Part shown: positions 46,000 to 60,195 of the stretch, in pieces
Position numbering within the stretch: position 1 is the first letter of the stretch
Layout of the letters: the number at the start of each line of letters is the position of its first letter
From: Centroberyx gerrardi
Lineage: Eukaryota; Chordata; Actinopteri; Beryciformes; Berycidae
Direction of reading: 5' to 3'
Length of the DNA: 64,000 bases
Assembly (NCBI RefSeq): GCF_048128805.1
Contig: NC_136016.1
Span: 22,371,676-22,435,675 of the forward strand
Program-made: the position numbers and the translations under genes
The notes under the pieces: generated by a model
Told to the model about the DNA's origin: nothing
Seen by the model: only the letters and a program-made list of their open reading frames with translations
The model's database searches: none

Positions 46000-48459
46000 G
46001 AAGCTTATTTTACTTCTCTAGCATCAGTTTGTGGAACTGCCTCTCCCTGCAGAAAACTGTCCTACCAAAGCTGTTTTAAAAGGAAGTGAAAACATAATAT
46101 TGGAACGAAATTGAGAAGTGGTCAGTGGTAAGATGATTTAGCAAGTGCCATGTAGATCCTGTGATCTTTTGATTGTGCTATATATAGTTATTTTATGTTT
46201 TATGTCAAGTCATTGTCATACTGTCTTCCATCTAGGACCACAATGGAAATAAGTGTTTTAAAGCCACACTTTCTTGTACCATCTTCTGAGGTCAAATGTA
46301 CACAAACTGTTCTTTCTATCTGATATTTTTCAATTTCCCAAATCAAATCAAATCAAGTGCCTTGCTCATGGATACCTCAGCAGGGTCTCACATTCACTTT
46401 CACCACCCAGACTTATCCATCTAACTTCTAGCTGCTGTCCCAACTTAAGCCTATGGTAAAGTTTTTCACGGAAACATTGGGTCTCACTTTTCTACATTGT
46501 TTGTCTTTTCACAGTCAAATTTCATGCTAAAATATGGTTTGACAACATAAAATGCTTTTTCAAATACACACAGTTGTATGTATCCCTGTAGAAATGACAC
46601 CAACTGATTCCTGATCAGTTCAACCAGCCGTATAAGTCGCCAAAGAAAAATAAGAGAAGAATAAAGAGGAGTTAATATAAGATGAAACTTCAGTGATCCC
46701 TGGGGGGAAGTTGGGCTGTTGCAGCAACAAATAGCAAAAAGATATATAGCAAAGAAAAACAGATGATAAAATTATGTAAACACACTCAACCAACAATTTC
46801 AGCAGGAAATATTAATTACGACTGTATACAGAAGCCCCCATGAGGACACTTGGATAAATACAGACCTGAGCTATTGTGTATGGCAGAATGACACCTTGGC
46901 ACCGGCTGACAGCCAGCAGACAACAGCAGGAAAAAGAAACCGACTTTAAAATATTGTCTAGCAGCTGCAAGCAACAAGAAGACAGGAAGGAAGGAAATGT
47001 AGAGTGAAAGAAAGGAAATCCTCACTGACAAGCTGGAGAATAAACTGCTGCAGAGAGACATGGAGCAAGATAAAGAGTGTTGAACTTGACAAGGTTGAGG
47101 ATGTATTGGCTTTTGATATTTTACACCTGCAATGGGCGTAACTTTTTATTCCCTGTTGTCTGATGTCCATGATTGCTCTGTCTTTGTCTCTTTTATTACC
47201 TGTTGCTGGTCTGCAATTCTTTCTTTTCCTTTCTATCCTTTTGCTTTATTTTCTGTGTCTATTTGTTTTATTTTTTCTTACTCTCTGATTACCTGTTTGT
47301 CTACAATTGAGGTGATGCAACACACCTGAAACACCATGTGACACTAAAACTCTCCACTGAAACCAGGATGATGATAACAATTTGTTTAACTGAAAATTTA
47401 ATATATGTGAGCCTTTATTTCTGGAAATGTCTTAGATACCTGCTAATAATGGCAGATTTGTTTAAAGATGTTGAAATTTTATTGACCTCAGTTGAGATTT
47501 TTTTTTTGTTTTATTATAGTTGTTGGTTTTGTTTTAGATAGGTTGTTTTTTATTTTTGTTTGAGTTTTCATTTCAGTTGTTGCATTTGTTTGGTTTCCCT
47601 TTAGCATTTGTTTTTTTTTATTGTCTTTTTGGTTTGTGCATTTATTTTGATTTAGCTTTCAGTTTGTTTTTGCATTTATTTGAGTTGTCATTTTGGTCGA
47701 TGTATTTTGTGATTTTGGTTTGTGCTTTTATTTTGAAGGTTTTAAGTATGAGGTAGTGCAGGATTTCAGTATTTTCTTGAGATTTTTTCAGTACCCACCT
47801 TGTATCTTGACTGACCTTGCTGCTGCTCTCCCACATGTGACTCCAGAGTGGAGAGTCTTACCTCTACATAATCTCTGGACACCCCCGGCCTGCTGGAGGC
47901 TGCAGATCTGAACTGATCTGAGGTCTGTGACTGAGTTGAAGGAGTCGCTACTAATTTAAAAAGTTAACTTTAAAAATGTCAAGACACAATCTGTTATGAC
48001 ACAACCTTCAACTGTCTTCAGTAGGAAACCAGACTCCTTTGTCTTTTAAAGCTGCTTTAGATAACAGTGTCCGCTAAATGCCCTGATTGGAAGGTGCAGT
48101 GCTGTCAGCTAGTCTTTATACTTTATTTCAACCAGCTGGTGGGATTTCATTCAGCAAGAGATCATCGGGTGAATCTTGATGTCAGAGGAGAGTAGATGGG
48201 TCAGTGTAGAGAGACTGTCTTGTAAACTGAAGGTCCCAGGTTCAAATCTCTTCACAGTCAGACAGTTATCAGGTTTCCAGCTCTTACTGACAGTGAAACT
48301 GTTTGCAGAGAAAGCTTTTCTTTTTGTTTATGAATCAAGTAAATATAGGTTGCCTCCTTTTAGTTAACTAGTCACTCATCAGGTTAGTTTATTAGTTACT
48401 GAATAGTTAGTTATAGTTAATTAGTTCCTCAACATCTGATTGTTGGACTGATTTAGTGT
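46000..48459. other. Intergenic DNA between vstm4 and lrrc18
   Basis: AT- and T-rich, with no supported exon. It holds repeat tails, a family fragment at 47335-47376, and a SINE-head-like piece near 48190-48260 (ggtcccaggttcaaatct). Confidence 0.45.
46680..46760 (+). repeat. SINE/LINE 3'-tail fragment
   Basis: Contains tgatccctggggggaagttg and gctgttgcagca, like 10055-10145 in the same orientation. Confidence 0.4.
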
Positions 48460-48900
48460 TTAGATAATGTCTGCTTGTTAGCTAGCTAACCATAGTATCT
48501 GGTCAGCTAACATCACTGTCTTGTTGTTAACACATCCGATTAGCACACTAGCTAACGTATCTAGTAGTAGCTAGCGTTAGCACGTTCACATTAACATCAG
48601 TGTGTTTGCTGGCTAGTTAGCTAGCTAACAGTTTGTTCAGGTTAACTGAGCTGACTCTTCTCAAGCTACAACTCAGAGTGTTTTGGAGTAGAGACTAGGG
48701 CTAAAGACAAGACAGTTTGCTGTGTCACAGTAACCAAATCCACCTTATCACACTATTCACTTTTACTGAGAACGTTACTGAATGGATCTACAGCCACACC
48801 ACAACAAGCTGCATCAGCTTGCTCTTTATCTTGCCTGGTTATTACATATCTAGACATTGTTGGAAGTCAATTCCCCAGTCGACCTCCATGATGGCGCCAG
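48460..48900. mobile_element. Inverted-end element, copy 2 of a head-to-head pair
   Basis: The reverse complement of the element at 39635-40208, including the gacctccatgatggcgcc end at 48880-48897 and the gctagcta-rich interior. Lies between vstm4 and lrrc18. Confidence 0.6.
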
Positions 48901-49030
48901 CCTTGTTTACTGGGAGATTTGTGACGCCACTGCAACAAAGCCTGTGTACCTTCTTTCTCTCTTTCTTTCTTTCTTTCTTTGTTTCCCTCTCTCTCCCACT
49001 TTGTCGCTCTCACACATGCTCAGATGTAGG

Positions 49031-49061
<31 letters not shown>

Positions 49062-49346
49062 GTAGACACTCGTACTGTACTCACATTGCAAATCATTAGA
49101 TGTAATCTGAACTGCTGCGTTCGCTGCCTCACTCAATTAGGTCAGCAAGGTCCATTTCCTGCAGTGTGACCTGCATATCGTCTGACCTGTACTTCACACT
49201 GCTGAGGGAACTGACTCTGGCTAATGGGTTGCCTGGCGTTTAAGAAAAAAAAAAAAAAAACACAACAAAAACTAGAGTATTAGATTGGCGGGTCAAAGTG
49301 CAAGGCGTAGTTAAAACAAGGGAAACACTAAAGGGAAGGTTTGTGC

Positions 49347-49690
49347 ATATGCCATTTGGTGGACACTTTTTTTCCACAGCATCTTTTACAGCACCATGAT
49401 TGAATACCACTACTGCCACCAAAAACATGTTCACTTTCTCTATGATTATATGATTATATTTACTGCAGTGATTCAAGTACATATGCCATTTGGTGGACAC
49501 TTTTTTCCAAAGCAACTTAAGTAACATGACTGTACTCGCTTTTAGCATGGGTGATCCTTGTGGGAATCAAACCACTAACCCAAGCAGCCCTTGAACTATA
49601 TAAGACCAACAAAAAATGTGTTCACTTTCTCTTGTATGATTATATTTACTGCAGTGATTCAAGTGCGGATATTGTCAAGTCGTTATAAAT
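49347..49690 (+). repeat. Partly duplicated SINE-like repeat
   Basis: catatgccatttggtggaca occurs twice (about 49347 and 49482), and the ttcactttctc..tatttactgcagtgattcaagt block twice (about 49430 and 49620). The tgggaatcaaaccactaacc part resembles fish SINE sequence. Local tandem duplication of an insertion is likely. Confidence 0.5.
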
Positions 49691-49699
49691 CATCCATCA

Positions 49700-52290
49700 G
49701 TCGCTATGCTTACATGCATGGAGAGTTCTCTTCTTAATCTTGTCTGTTTAGTGCAGAAGGAGTAAACTGAAATCTGAAATACTTTGCATCTACATAAGGG
49801 TTAAAAAGTACATTGCTGAACTAGGTTAAGTATACAATTAGAAGAGATAAAAGCATTGATTGAGTAGGAATATATAAAACAACATTAGCATATACTGACT
49901 CAGGAATGTTAATTTATCAGTTTAGTCTATCAGATTAATCTGGTTCCTCAAGTAAACAGGTTTTGGGTTGATGCATGTAAATGTCATAACTGGTTCAGAA
50001 TAACCTGGTTAAACTCAAACTCTGATTATGAGAAACCTTGTTAAGATGCCAGGTTTACTCCCATATTAAACAGTTTACTGTAGCACAGAAACATCGTACT
50101 CCTTTTCACTTTCAGGACTGCCAGAGCCAGTGGTATACAGTAGGAGCACCACACTCCATAAAGCTGCACAACCTGACAAAAGTGACTCATGACATGCCAA
50201 AGTTTTCTTTCCATGCTGCATCTGTAAACCCAAGCCTAACCAACCTCCTCCCACCAGTCCTGACTCCTGACTTTTCACCCATTCTTGTGGTCTGGATGAA
50301 ATGGGATGATGGTATTCCCTGCTGGCATCATCTGTAAATGTCTAGAGGTTGAGTTCATGAAGCAGCAGCTACAGCCTGGCGTTCTTCACGTCCGTGATTT
50401 GTGAAAAGTACAATTCTGTAGCAGTGGGTTATTTGTCAGAAGCGCCAAGAAATCCTCATAGATCGCTAACGGGATCCTAATTTCTTTCCCATATATTAGA
50501 AATAACCTGCTATTGCTCAGTCAAAGAGGGAAGGGGAATATTCTGTTAACTGGTTTATTCATGGCAACAGAGAGACTCATTCACAAGGTATAAAAGGCTC
50601 ATATAAACAGTTTAACCCAAATAAGAGTATGACCAATAGCTGGGTTACTGTGAGCAAGACTTTCAACACTTTATTGCATCACAATCATCAGGAATCATCT
50701 GTTTGTTCCATTGTTACTGGCAAAATTGACTTCTGAATTCAAATAATTTTCTAAACAACCGTAAGAAATCTAATTGCAGAGATGTTTCACTCTCCAATGT
50801 CTGGGTGGGAACTGGGCAGATCTCAAGGTACAGTAAGATGACTTTTACCCCAATACATACAAACACAGCACCACCTACTGGCAGGTGTGAGTCACTGTCT
50901 GGCATTAACATCAAGAGAGCGTGCGTCATATGAAATGCATCAGGCTAAATATAGAAAAATCACAGCTGACTAATGTCTGAGGTGTGACTGATATATAATA
51001 CAAGCACTGACAGATGTGCGTCTGTGCATTTGAGTGTGTGTGTGTGTAGGTTCATGTAAGGTGTGTATGTGTGTGTGATATCAATACAGCCATGTGACAG
51101 CTATACCATGCCAAAGCTTGGGAAATGGGTCAGACTGGCAGCTATTTACAAACACAGCAGTGGGAGGTAAAAGCCAAAGGTCATCTGTCTGCCACTGTAT
51201 CGAACTTCTGACTCCCTGTCTGGTCTCAACACATGCTTGTCCTCATGGTATATCTTATTGTACTGTATTGTCAGTGCATAATAAAACTGTTTTATACTAA
51301 ATGAAAATCTTCCCAATGCGTAATATACTAATGTAACAACACAATGCAAGAACAAAGTTTACAATCCTGACTGTACTTACATTGTGTTGTTACTCCCTTG
51401 TATGAATATTATGTATTTTACATTTCCATTGAGTGATCGCAGGTTAATTCACTGGAAAAAGACCAGTGTAAAGTAATGTAGGGTTCAACTGATATGAGGT
51501 TTTGAAGGCCGATACAATCCTGATATTTATGGATTTAAGCTGCCAATAGCTGATATTTTGTGTTGATAATCACTACCTTTAAATTTGACCATTTTCATTG
51601 CAAAGCATTCCAAAAAAGTACAATGATATGGTGTTTCCCCAGAACTTTTATTCTTGTCAGGGTGGAAAAGCCTCTGAAACAGGATTAGACCATCATGGGA
51701 CACTAAAACTCTCCACTGAAACCCAGACTGATGAAATTCTTTTAGTGTCAGCAGCTCTTTAAGGCAGAGTGAGGCAGGTTTCATTGCAGGTTTTACAGAC
51801 CTGGCAACCCTGAAACTGCTGAGTAAAATCATCTCCATCATATCATATCATATGAACAATATTAACTGGCCGATATCTGATTTTCATTAAAAGGACAATA
51901 ACCCTAGTAAGTGTTACCATTATTATAATTTCTGGTAAATACAGCAGCAGAAACAAGCTATTCCCCACTCAGGCCTCAAGCCTCAGCCATAAACTACTGG
52001 GACCAAACAGCAGTTGCCTGGAAACAAAAGAAAACAAATCCAGTGTCAGGTCCTGTGGGTTCAGGCCCGAGCTGGAAGTCTAGTCTTTCCACTTCAAACT
52101 ACAGCAATCTCCCACCGCTTCCTGGTTTTTACTTACAAAGCTCTTCGGTGGCGTCTTGATGTATAATTCACAGGCTGCAGAGATACGACAGAGAGGCGAC
52201 TGACACACGAGTTGCAGAAACTGTCTTGCTGTGTCTAAGCTGAGGAGACTGATTGAGAGTCTTTTTCCTTTCTCTCTTTTGTCTGGTTTT
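49700..52290. other. Upstream region of lrrc18
   Basis: No coding exon. It includes one 61-bp hairpin (51333-51393, gtaacaacacaatgcaag with its inverse), related to 52671-52732, and the repeat at 51490-51900. The lrrc18 promoter and first UTR exon should lie near 52080-52290, but no clear core element was seen. Confidence 0.4.
51490..51900 (+). repeat. Interspersed repeat (family of 3960 and 20310)
   Basis: The longest of the three copies, with the same ordered blocks plus an internal stretch around 51600-51680. A short fragment of the same family is at 47335-47376. Confidence 0.6.
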
Positions 52291-52293
52291 CAG

Positions 52294-52329
52294 TGTGCTG
52301 GATCTGAGGCAGCGGACAGACTGATGCTG
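52294..52329 (+). other. lrrc18: Probable lrrc18 5' UTR exon
   Basis: A 36-nt segment with a strong acceptor (tctggttttcag) and donor (CTG|gtaaga). Splicing it to the acceptor at 54077 would give an upstream ATG with an eight-codon open frame ending TAA before the real start codon. Inferred from splice signals and position only. Confidence 0.45.
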
Positions 52330-53086
52330 GTAAGAGATCAAACACCAAGTTTCTCGATTGTAGTTTCTTAATAACTTATTTTTTTGTTAAATCTCCCTCT
52401 GGACAAAACTGACAAGCTACTGCATGGTTTGGCTGCACACCCAAACCATTTACTTCAACTTTTATTCTATGATGACAGTTTTTATTCTGACAATCTTTAT
52501 TAACAAATAAAATGTCAGCCACTGTCCTTTCCAGTAGCACTTAACTTTATAATGACATTATTCCAGTGTATTAACCTGTGTATTAACCTGTGGAAAAGCA
52601 TTGTAAATTCACATTAACACTATTAATATTTAATGGAAATCTGAATGAAAAAAACAATGTATTTACAAGAGTGTAAAAACACAATGCAAGTACAAAGTGT
52701 ATTTGTTTGCACCTACATTGTGCTGTTACACCTGTGTGAGTACACTATGCATCGATAACAATCCTCCAAATAATAATAATAATAACCTTTATTTATAACG
52801 TGCTTATGATCACAACAGAGCTACAGAGCTTTTATTTACAAGAAAATATTCACAAGTTTGTCTACATTCAGTGAAGCCCAAATATCTATAGCTGATGAGA
52901 AGAAGGCTTTAGAGATTTTGACTGTAGAAATGGAGTTCAAATGGTAAAATTGCACATGGTTATGTTTGCTACTGTCATCAGGAAGTGTTGAGTCAACAAA
53001 AACTCTATGGCTGGGTAACAGATTTGACTGTTTTTAGGCATAATAATAGAAAGCAAGAGGTGAGTTTTTGTTCCACCACAGAGTAC

Positions 53087-53260
53087 GATCCGGAAAGTGA
53101 GCTTTGAAAGCCAGAAATCTCAGCAGCTGACCAAGTAATCATTAAGTCATCATGGGTAATGATCAACAACCCTGTCAACCCCTGCAGATACATGATGGTC
53201 ACTGTGTGCTATGGAGCAGTAAAAAACTTTCTTATTGCCCCTGCATTTATTATCTGCATT
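53087..53260. repeat. Interspersed repeat, copy 2 (partner at 2690)
   Basis: Same orientation as the copy at 2690-2860. It lies between the probable lrrc18 5' UTR exon and coding exon 1, just before a LINE/SINE-like tail. Confidence 0.6.
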
Positions 53261-53410
53261 TATTTGAACTGTCACTTATAGTTTTATATTTATGTACATT
53301 ACCTTCCCGTATTATTTTATCTTATTACCTTTCCTGTACTTGCTTTGCATTGTTCTGCCAATTGCTGCTGTGGCACCTGAATTTCCCCCAAGGGATCAGT
53401 AAAGTGCAAT
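53260..53410 (+). repeat. SINE/LINE 3' end preceding the pentamer satellite
   Basis: Ends tgaatttcccccaagggatc agtaaagtgcaatatt. The reverse complement of the same element is at 58910-59045 (gtgccacagcagcaactggc...), there next to (ATAAG)n. Confidence 0.6.
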
Positions 53411-53762
53411 ATTATCTTATCTCATCTTAACTCATCTTAACTCATCTTATCTGATCTGATCTGATCTTATCTTAACTCATCTTAACTCATCTTATCTGAT
53501 CTGATCTTATCTTAACTCATCTTAACTCATCTTATCTGATCTGATCCGATCTGATCTTATCTTAACTCATCTTAACTCATCTTATCTGATCTGATCTTAA
53601 CTAATCTTAACTCACCTTATCTTATCTTATCTCATCTTATCTTAACTCATCTTAACTCATCTTATCTGATCTTAACTCATCTTAACTCATCTTATCTGAT
53701 CTTATCTTATCTCATCTTATCTTAACTCATCTTAACTCATCTCATCTCATCTTATCTTATCT
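53411..53762 (+). repeat. Expanded pentamer-based satellite in lrrc18 5' region
   Basis: About 350 bases made of five-base units (TCTTA, TCTGA, CTCAT, TTAAC variants) in a higher-order pattern such as cttatctgatctgatctta repeated several times. It grows out of the 3' tail of the element at 53260-53410. Confidence 0.85.
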
Positions 53763-54097
53763 TTAAGAGCCAATGTTGAGAACAAACTGTGGTGAAGCAC
53801 AGTGAAGTGCAGCATCTAGACTTGTACTACCACAATATGTACTTACAATATGTTTCCAGAGGTGAATACACATGGAAATGCACAGGAATAATGCCAGTGC
53901 AAAGTGTCAGTTAATTTCCTCTGCAGTGGAACGATGGGTGATAATGTGACACATATTTTATCTAAGGAAGTATAAAGGGTAAAACTCGCTCTTGTCTACT
54001 GTTACACCTGATGTGGACTGTTATGGGTAACATAATCTTGCACACCTGTTCTCACTGTCAACTCCTTTTGTCACAGCGGATTACCGAGCACCGGTAA

Positions 54098-55686
<1,589 letters not shown>

Positions 55687-56165
55687 AAAGGGGGCTGGAG
55701 GAAACCGTGGAAGATCGCACAGGTCCTCCTGATGGGACGTTTGATGAGGAGAGCGCTTTTATTTTCAAGATTTCCTGCTCTATTTTGAGTTATTTTAAAT
55801 AGTTGAAAATACAATATTCATACAAGGCATATATCAGATTGTGAATGATTAGATTATTAATTAGTCCTGATATTTCGTCTTAAATCACAGACATAAGAGA
55901 TCTATTACAGCCCTCAGCTGTAAAGTGGCATTTAACCTGAACTACAGCTCCATCTACTGTTTTAACACTTAAGTTGCTTCATCAAACATCCATGAAATGA
56001 AAGTGCTGTGATGTACAGTATAATTATACACTGTCTGTTTCTGTGGAGCCGGTAGGGAGTCAGTGTTTTGCTCAAGGACACTTCAGCAGGGGGATTGAAC
56101 CCACATTCTCTAGTAGAAGAAAAGTCTTTCTACCCAATAGGCCACCTGCATTCACATGTTATTCA

Positions 56166-56171
56166 AATAAA
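56166..56171 (+). terminator. lrrc18: Candidate lrrc18 poly(A) signal
   Basis: AATAAA about 480 bases after the stop, with a second one about 20 bases on. It follows a SINE-like fragment (about 56040-56150). It could serve lrrc18, but there is no strong GT-rich element nearby. Confidence 0.35.
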
Positions 56172-56540
56172 GTTTCAAGTTGTTAAAATAAATGGAGCAA
56201 TGTCTGTTTTGAAGATGGAACAGTTGCTCTTAAAGGCTGATATGGGGTCAATTTTATTATTTTTTTCTTACTGATTTGTTGGTGGGAGGAAACAATATGA
56301 AAAAGCTGATGTTCATGCAGCATTTTAGCAAATTTCACCCTACAGCAGTGAATCCATGTACCACTCATGACCCAAGAGTATGCAGGTTTTCACTGCATGA
56401 AACGAATGAATGAAGGAAGGAAGGAAGGAAGGAAGGAAAAAGTAAATATTATGTGTTGTATGTCATGACAGTCTCTTCAGCCCAGAGGGCAGCAGAGACT
56501 GGAGGTGAATCTGCTGCCAGAGGCCACTCCTCACTCTACT

Positions 56541-56885
56541 CCAGTGATTCTCAACCTTTTTTCATATCATGGATCCCTAATTTCGTCCACATCAGAGCCA
56601 CAGACCCCCATTTGATGAGATTTTGTCTCTCGGACCCAAATCTGGGAATTGTTTTTTATTGTCAGATATGATTTTGTCCAGAATCCCATGACTATCTGTA
56701 CTGTAGGTGGAGAGATAACAGAGAAACTATGATCAGAACAGTCATTCTTCTACATTCTCTAACTGTGTTAACTTCTTGTAAATGAAATCATGCTGAAGTT
56801 TAACAATTCATCAATTTGCTGGGGACCCCCCTGGAACCCCCTCAAGGACCCCTGGTGGTCCCCGGACCCCACGTTGAGAACCACC
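56541..56885. mobile_element. hAT-like MITE downstream of lrrc18
   Basis: Starts cagtgattctcaaccttttt and ends acgttgagaaccacc. ACTCTACT (56533-56540) and ACTCTAGA (56886-56893) match at six of eight bases, consistent with an aged 8-bp target duplication. Related to 29360-29682. Confidence 0.65.
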
Positions 56886-57584
56886 ACTCTAGACGAGACA
56901 GAGCTATCGGCCACAGACGGTCACAGTGTTAAGATGCTTTTGGGAAAAGGCACCTGTCTGTTTGTGTCTCTAAACCTTTTAATTGCCATTAATTTGTGTG
57001 ACATTATGTTTAAATTTCAAGGCACACTTGACACTAGTTAACACCCACTGATCTGGGCACCATCGCTGTCATGTATGTTTATTTGCAAGGCTATAAGAGA
57101 AGTGATTTACTAAGTTAATCATGGCAGTGTGATGCTAACATATACAGTAAGCGTGATTCATGCATTATCATCATATCTAAATGTTAAAATATCACACCAT
57201 TTCACTGCTGTCGTGAAAACGTCATAAAAATCACCAATTTTGGTGATTTTGATGTTTAAACTCCTGATTTCCTGATTAAATTGAAGGATTACCTGGTTCT
57301 CGAAGGGTTGAGAAAATTCTCCCACCCTTGGGCTTTTGAAACCCTTTGAAACCCCAGTGGATAAACTCAAAAACACATGGTGGTCACGCTGAAAACAAGG
57401 CTGTTTTTCTCAGTCCCTGAAAAGTTGACATTTGGGAGATACGAGGTTTTCGCCCTAACAGTGATGATGTGGTTTTTTTTAGCCCTTATTTTAACAGGGA
57501 AGATCTGCTGAGCATGTATTCTGTTTTTAAACTGAATGTCCTACATTCAGTTACACACACACACACACACACACACACCTGGAA

Positions 57585-57715
57585 GGGAGCTGCCCAGTAC
57601 AACCACAGTCTTCTATACTGTTGGCCACTGAGCAGCTGCACAGGAGCTATAACTTTCTCAGCTGGGATTCAAACCAGCAACCCTCCAGTCACAAGCTGCA
57701 CTTCTCATACAGACT
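57585..57715 (-). repeat. SINE-like fragment, reverse copy
   Basis: Reverse complement carries the B-box-like ggtttgaatccca and the blocks seen at 12053-12185 (cagtggccaacagtatagaa, tgggcagctccc). It lies in the 3' flank of lrrc18, after a (CA)n run at 57554-57578. Confidence 0.5.
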
Positions 57716-58866
57716 ACCACTGTTTGGGAAAAGAGGCTTTATTCAAGAGGACGAAGGCTGTGGCCCGTTACTGGAAAAAAGTAATAAATCACACATTACT
57801 CATTACTTGTCTTAAAACTAATGAATTATTTTACTTATTACTCCCCAAGAAAAGTAATAGTTACACTACTAGTTACATTACGATTGTGCCAGTCATTGGG
57901 CCGATAAATCTTGTGGAGCGAAGAAGAGTCTAAATAAAGACAGACACTAAATCTGTCTGTACGGTTTTTAATAAAGACAGAGCTGCAGCTTTAAATTCAC
58001 ACTTTCTGAGTCGTGTTTCCTCTTTGTGGCTCGTTCATGTCGCTCTGCTGTGATTCTGATATTTCTGACGGGACCTGAAGGCAGCAGAAGACGAGGGGAA
58101 TCTGTCATAGATATTACACCAATAAAGAGTGAAAGAGGCTGAAGAATGAAACACAAGCAACGAGCGATCTGTTAGATCAGGAACTGGAATGTGAAACTGA
58201 AACTGGAACAGTAATGCCTTACTTTACCCTGTTACAGGAACAAGTAATGTGATTACAATAACGCATTACTTTGTAACGCGTTACCCCCAAACACAACAAG
58301 TACAACCCATTTATCTACAGTATGTCCTTCACACCCGATTCTCACCTCCCTCTGTCTGCACAAGCAGTCAATACAATCTGAAACTGGGGAATAACCTTAG
58401 AAAAAAAACATCCAATGTCATTCAGTTTTTACCATATCGCCAGGCCGAGGAGTGCTGAGTGGACTGGATTAAGATCTCAGCCGATAGATTCATTAAGAGG
58501 CGAGCGGCCTGGTATTGATTTGGCCGTATAGTGAGATATAGTGAGATATAGTGAGATATAGTGAGATCTGACCATGCAGCGCTGCACCAGAAGGAACAGA
58601 GGTGAGCTGCGAATACACACACTCTGTCTTTAAAGACAAAATATGAACTAGAGTTAATTTCACTGTGCCTCTCTCTTCTGAAAATATGATATTATACTTA
58701 TTAGTAGTAGTAGTACCCATTATTGTATTTGTATTGTGTCACTTTTATGGGATTTCCACGGTTTGTCTGTCACAGTTAAAGAGATTTTTACACCATATTA
58801 TTGTAATTTGACAATCTGACAATAATCCAAGATCAGCGCTTTGAACCTTTTAAACGTCATGAATAC

Positions 58867-59045
58867 ATAAGATAAGATAAGATAAGATAAGATAAGATAA
58901 GATAAGATATTAAAGATTAAAGATATTCAGGTGCCACAGCAGCAACTGGCAGAACAGGAAAGGTAATGAAAAAGAGGTAATAAAATAAAATAATATGGGA
59001 AAGGTACTGTACATAAATATAAAAACTATAAGTGACAGTGCAAAA
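58867..59045 (-). repeat. Reverse copy of the 53260 element with (ATAAG)n tail
   Basis: Nine or so ATAAG units, then the inverse of the element body, with gaacaggaaaggtaatgaaa and tataaaaactataagtgaca matching 53270-53360. Confidence 0.65.
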
Positions 59046-59407
59046 AATATGCAATAATAAACTCAGACTAGATAAGTCCCAGGATAGCAGTTTTCATAAG
59101 TATTCATGAATTTTTCCTGATTCCTTAATTTGAGGTTGAAGGAACGACAGAAAAACACTCCTGTGTCACTTGGTATATTCATCGTTCATCAACAAATCAA
59201 GCAGCCTGAAAAAGTGCCAGGTACAGACATAAAAGTCAAGAAATTATGTTTTTATTTCCGTGTTATGTCTCTGTGGCTGATCAACGCTTGGCTTAGCAGT
59301 GTGAATTTTATTTAAATGGGTCCTGCAGGCAGAAGGCTGGCCGGTCACAGCTGAACAGTCTAATGCTCTTTACACACGGACACTGTCAGTGCTATTGAAA
59401 ATCAATC

Positions 59408-59439
<32 letters not shown>

Positions 59440-60195
59440 GACGCAGGTATTTCTTGCTCACTCTCTCTCTTTCTAGCTCTCCTTCTGTTTCACTCTCCGA
59501 CCCCCACCCCACCCCACCCTCTCTCTCTCTCTCTGTCAATCACCCAAACACATACAGACAGGCAGAATGAAGTAGAATTGCTGTAGAGGCAATGTCGCCA
59601 GAAATAGAATCCAATTAATTTAGATTGCACGGACGTGGCTCTTTTATTGGCTGAGAGAAAGGTCGTTCGGACATTGTTGAATTAAAAGAAATGAAACTGG
59701 GAATCCCCCCAAAAAGCGTGTTTGGGCTTTCCATAAAAGTTTATTTTTTAGGTCTTAAAAGGTGCTACAAGTAGCATTTTAACATCAATAAATCTTTACC
59801 ACATTCATTTTGAGACATTAGTATAATTACTGTAAACAAACCAGAGCATCAGCGGTCAGCCTGTCAGCCTCTATCAGCCTCTACTCTGCATCCTCCATAG
59901 TTTCTCCACCTGGTGGATCTGGAGGGAAATCTGCTGGATCGCTTTACGGCACAAAACAGGAAGAGGTTCTTCTTCTGTTCTTCCAGAGCAAACGGAGCTA
60001 AAGCTGAAAGAGTTTCTGGCAGCAGATGGTGGAAGGAGGGAAAGGAAGATGGAGAAATCACTTCCAACATGTTGATCCTCTTCAGGGAAGTGAAAGAGAA
60101 AACATCCTGGAATGTATGTTTTCAATACAGTTCCTATTCAGATCCGTTCCTCATATAGCTTATTCTCTTTCTTCCATACCTCCATCTCCGTGGCA

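Larger units (their letters stand above)
57050..60190. other. Non-coding region downstream of lrrc18
   Basis: No supported exon, including none that I could assign to WDFY4 on the minus strand. Contains a four-unit 10-bp tandem (58528-58566, agtgagatat), (CA)n at 59408-59434 and CT-rich DNA to 59535. Confidence 0.4.

Noticed and set aside
53411..53762. Regular repeat that could suggest a CRISPR-like array
   Set aside because: Units are five bases long with no unique spacers, and the genome is vertebrate; it is a tail-derived satellite.
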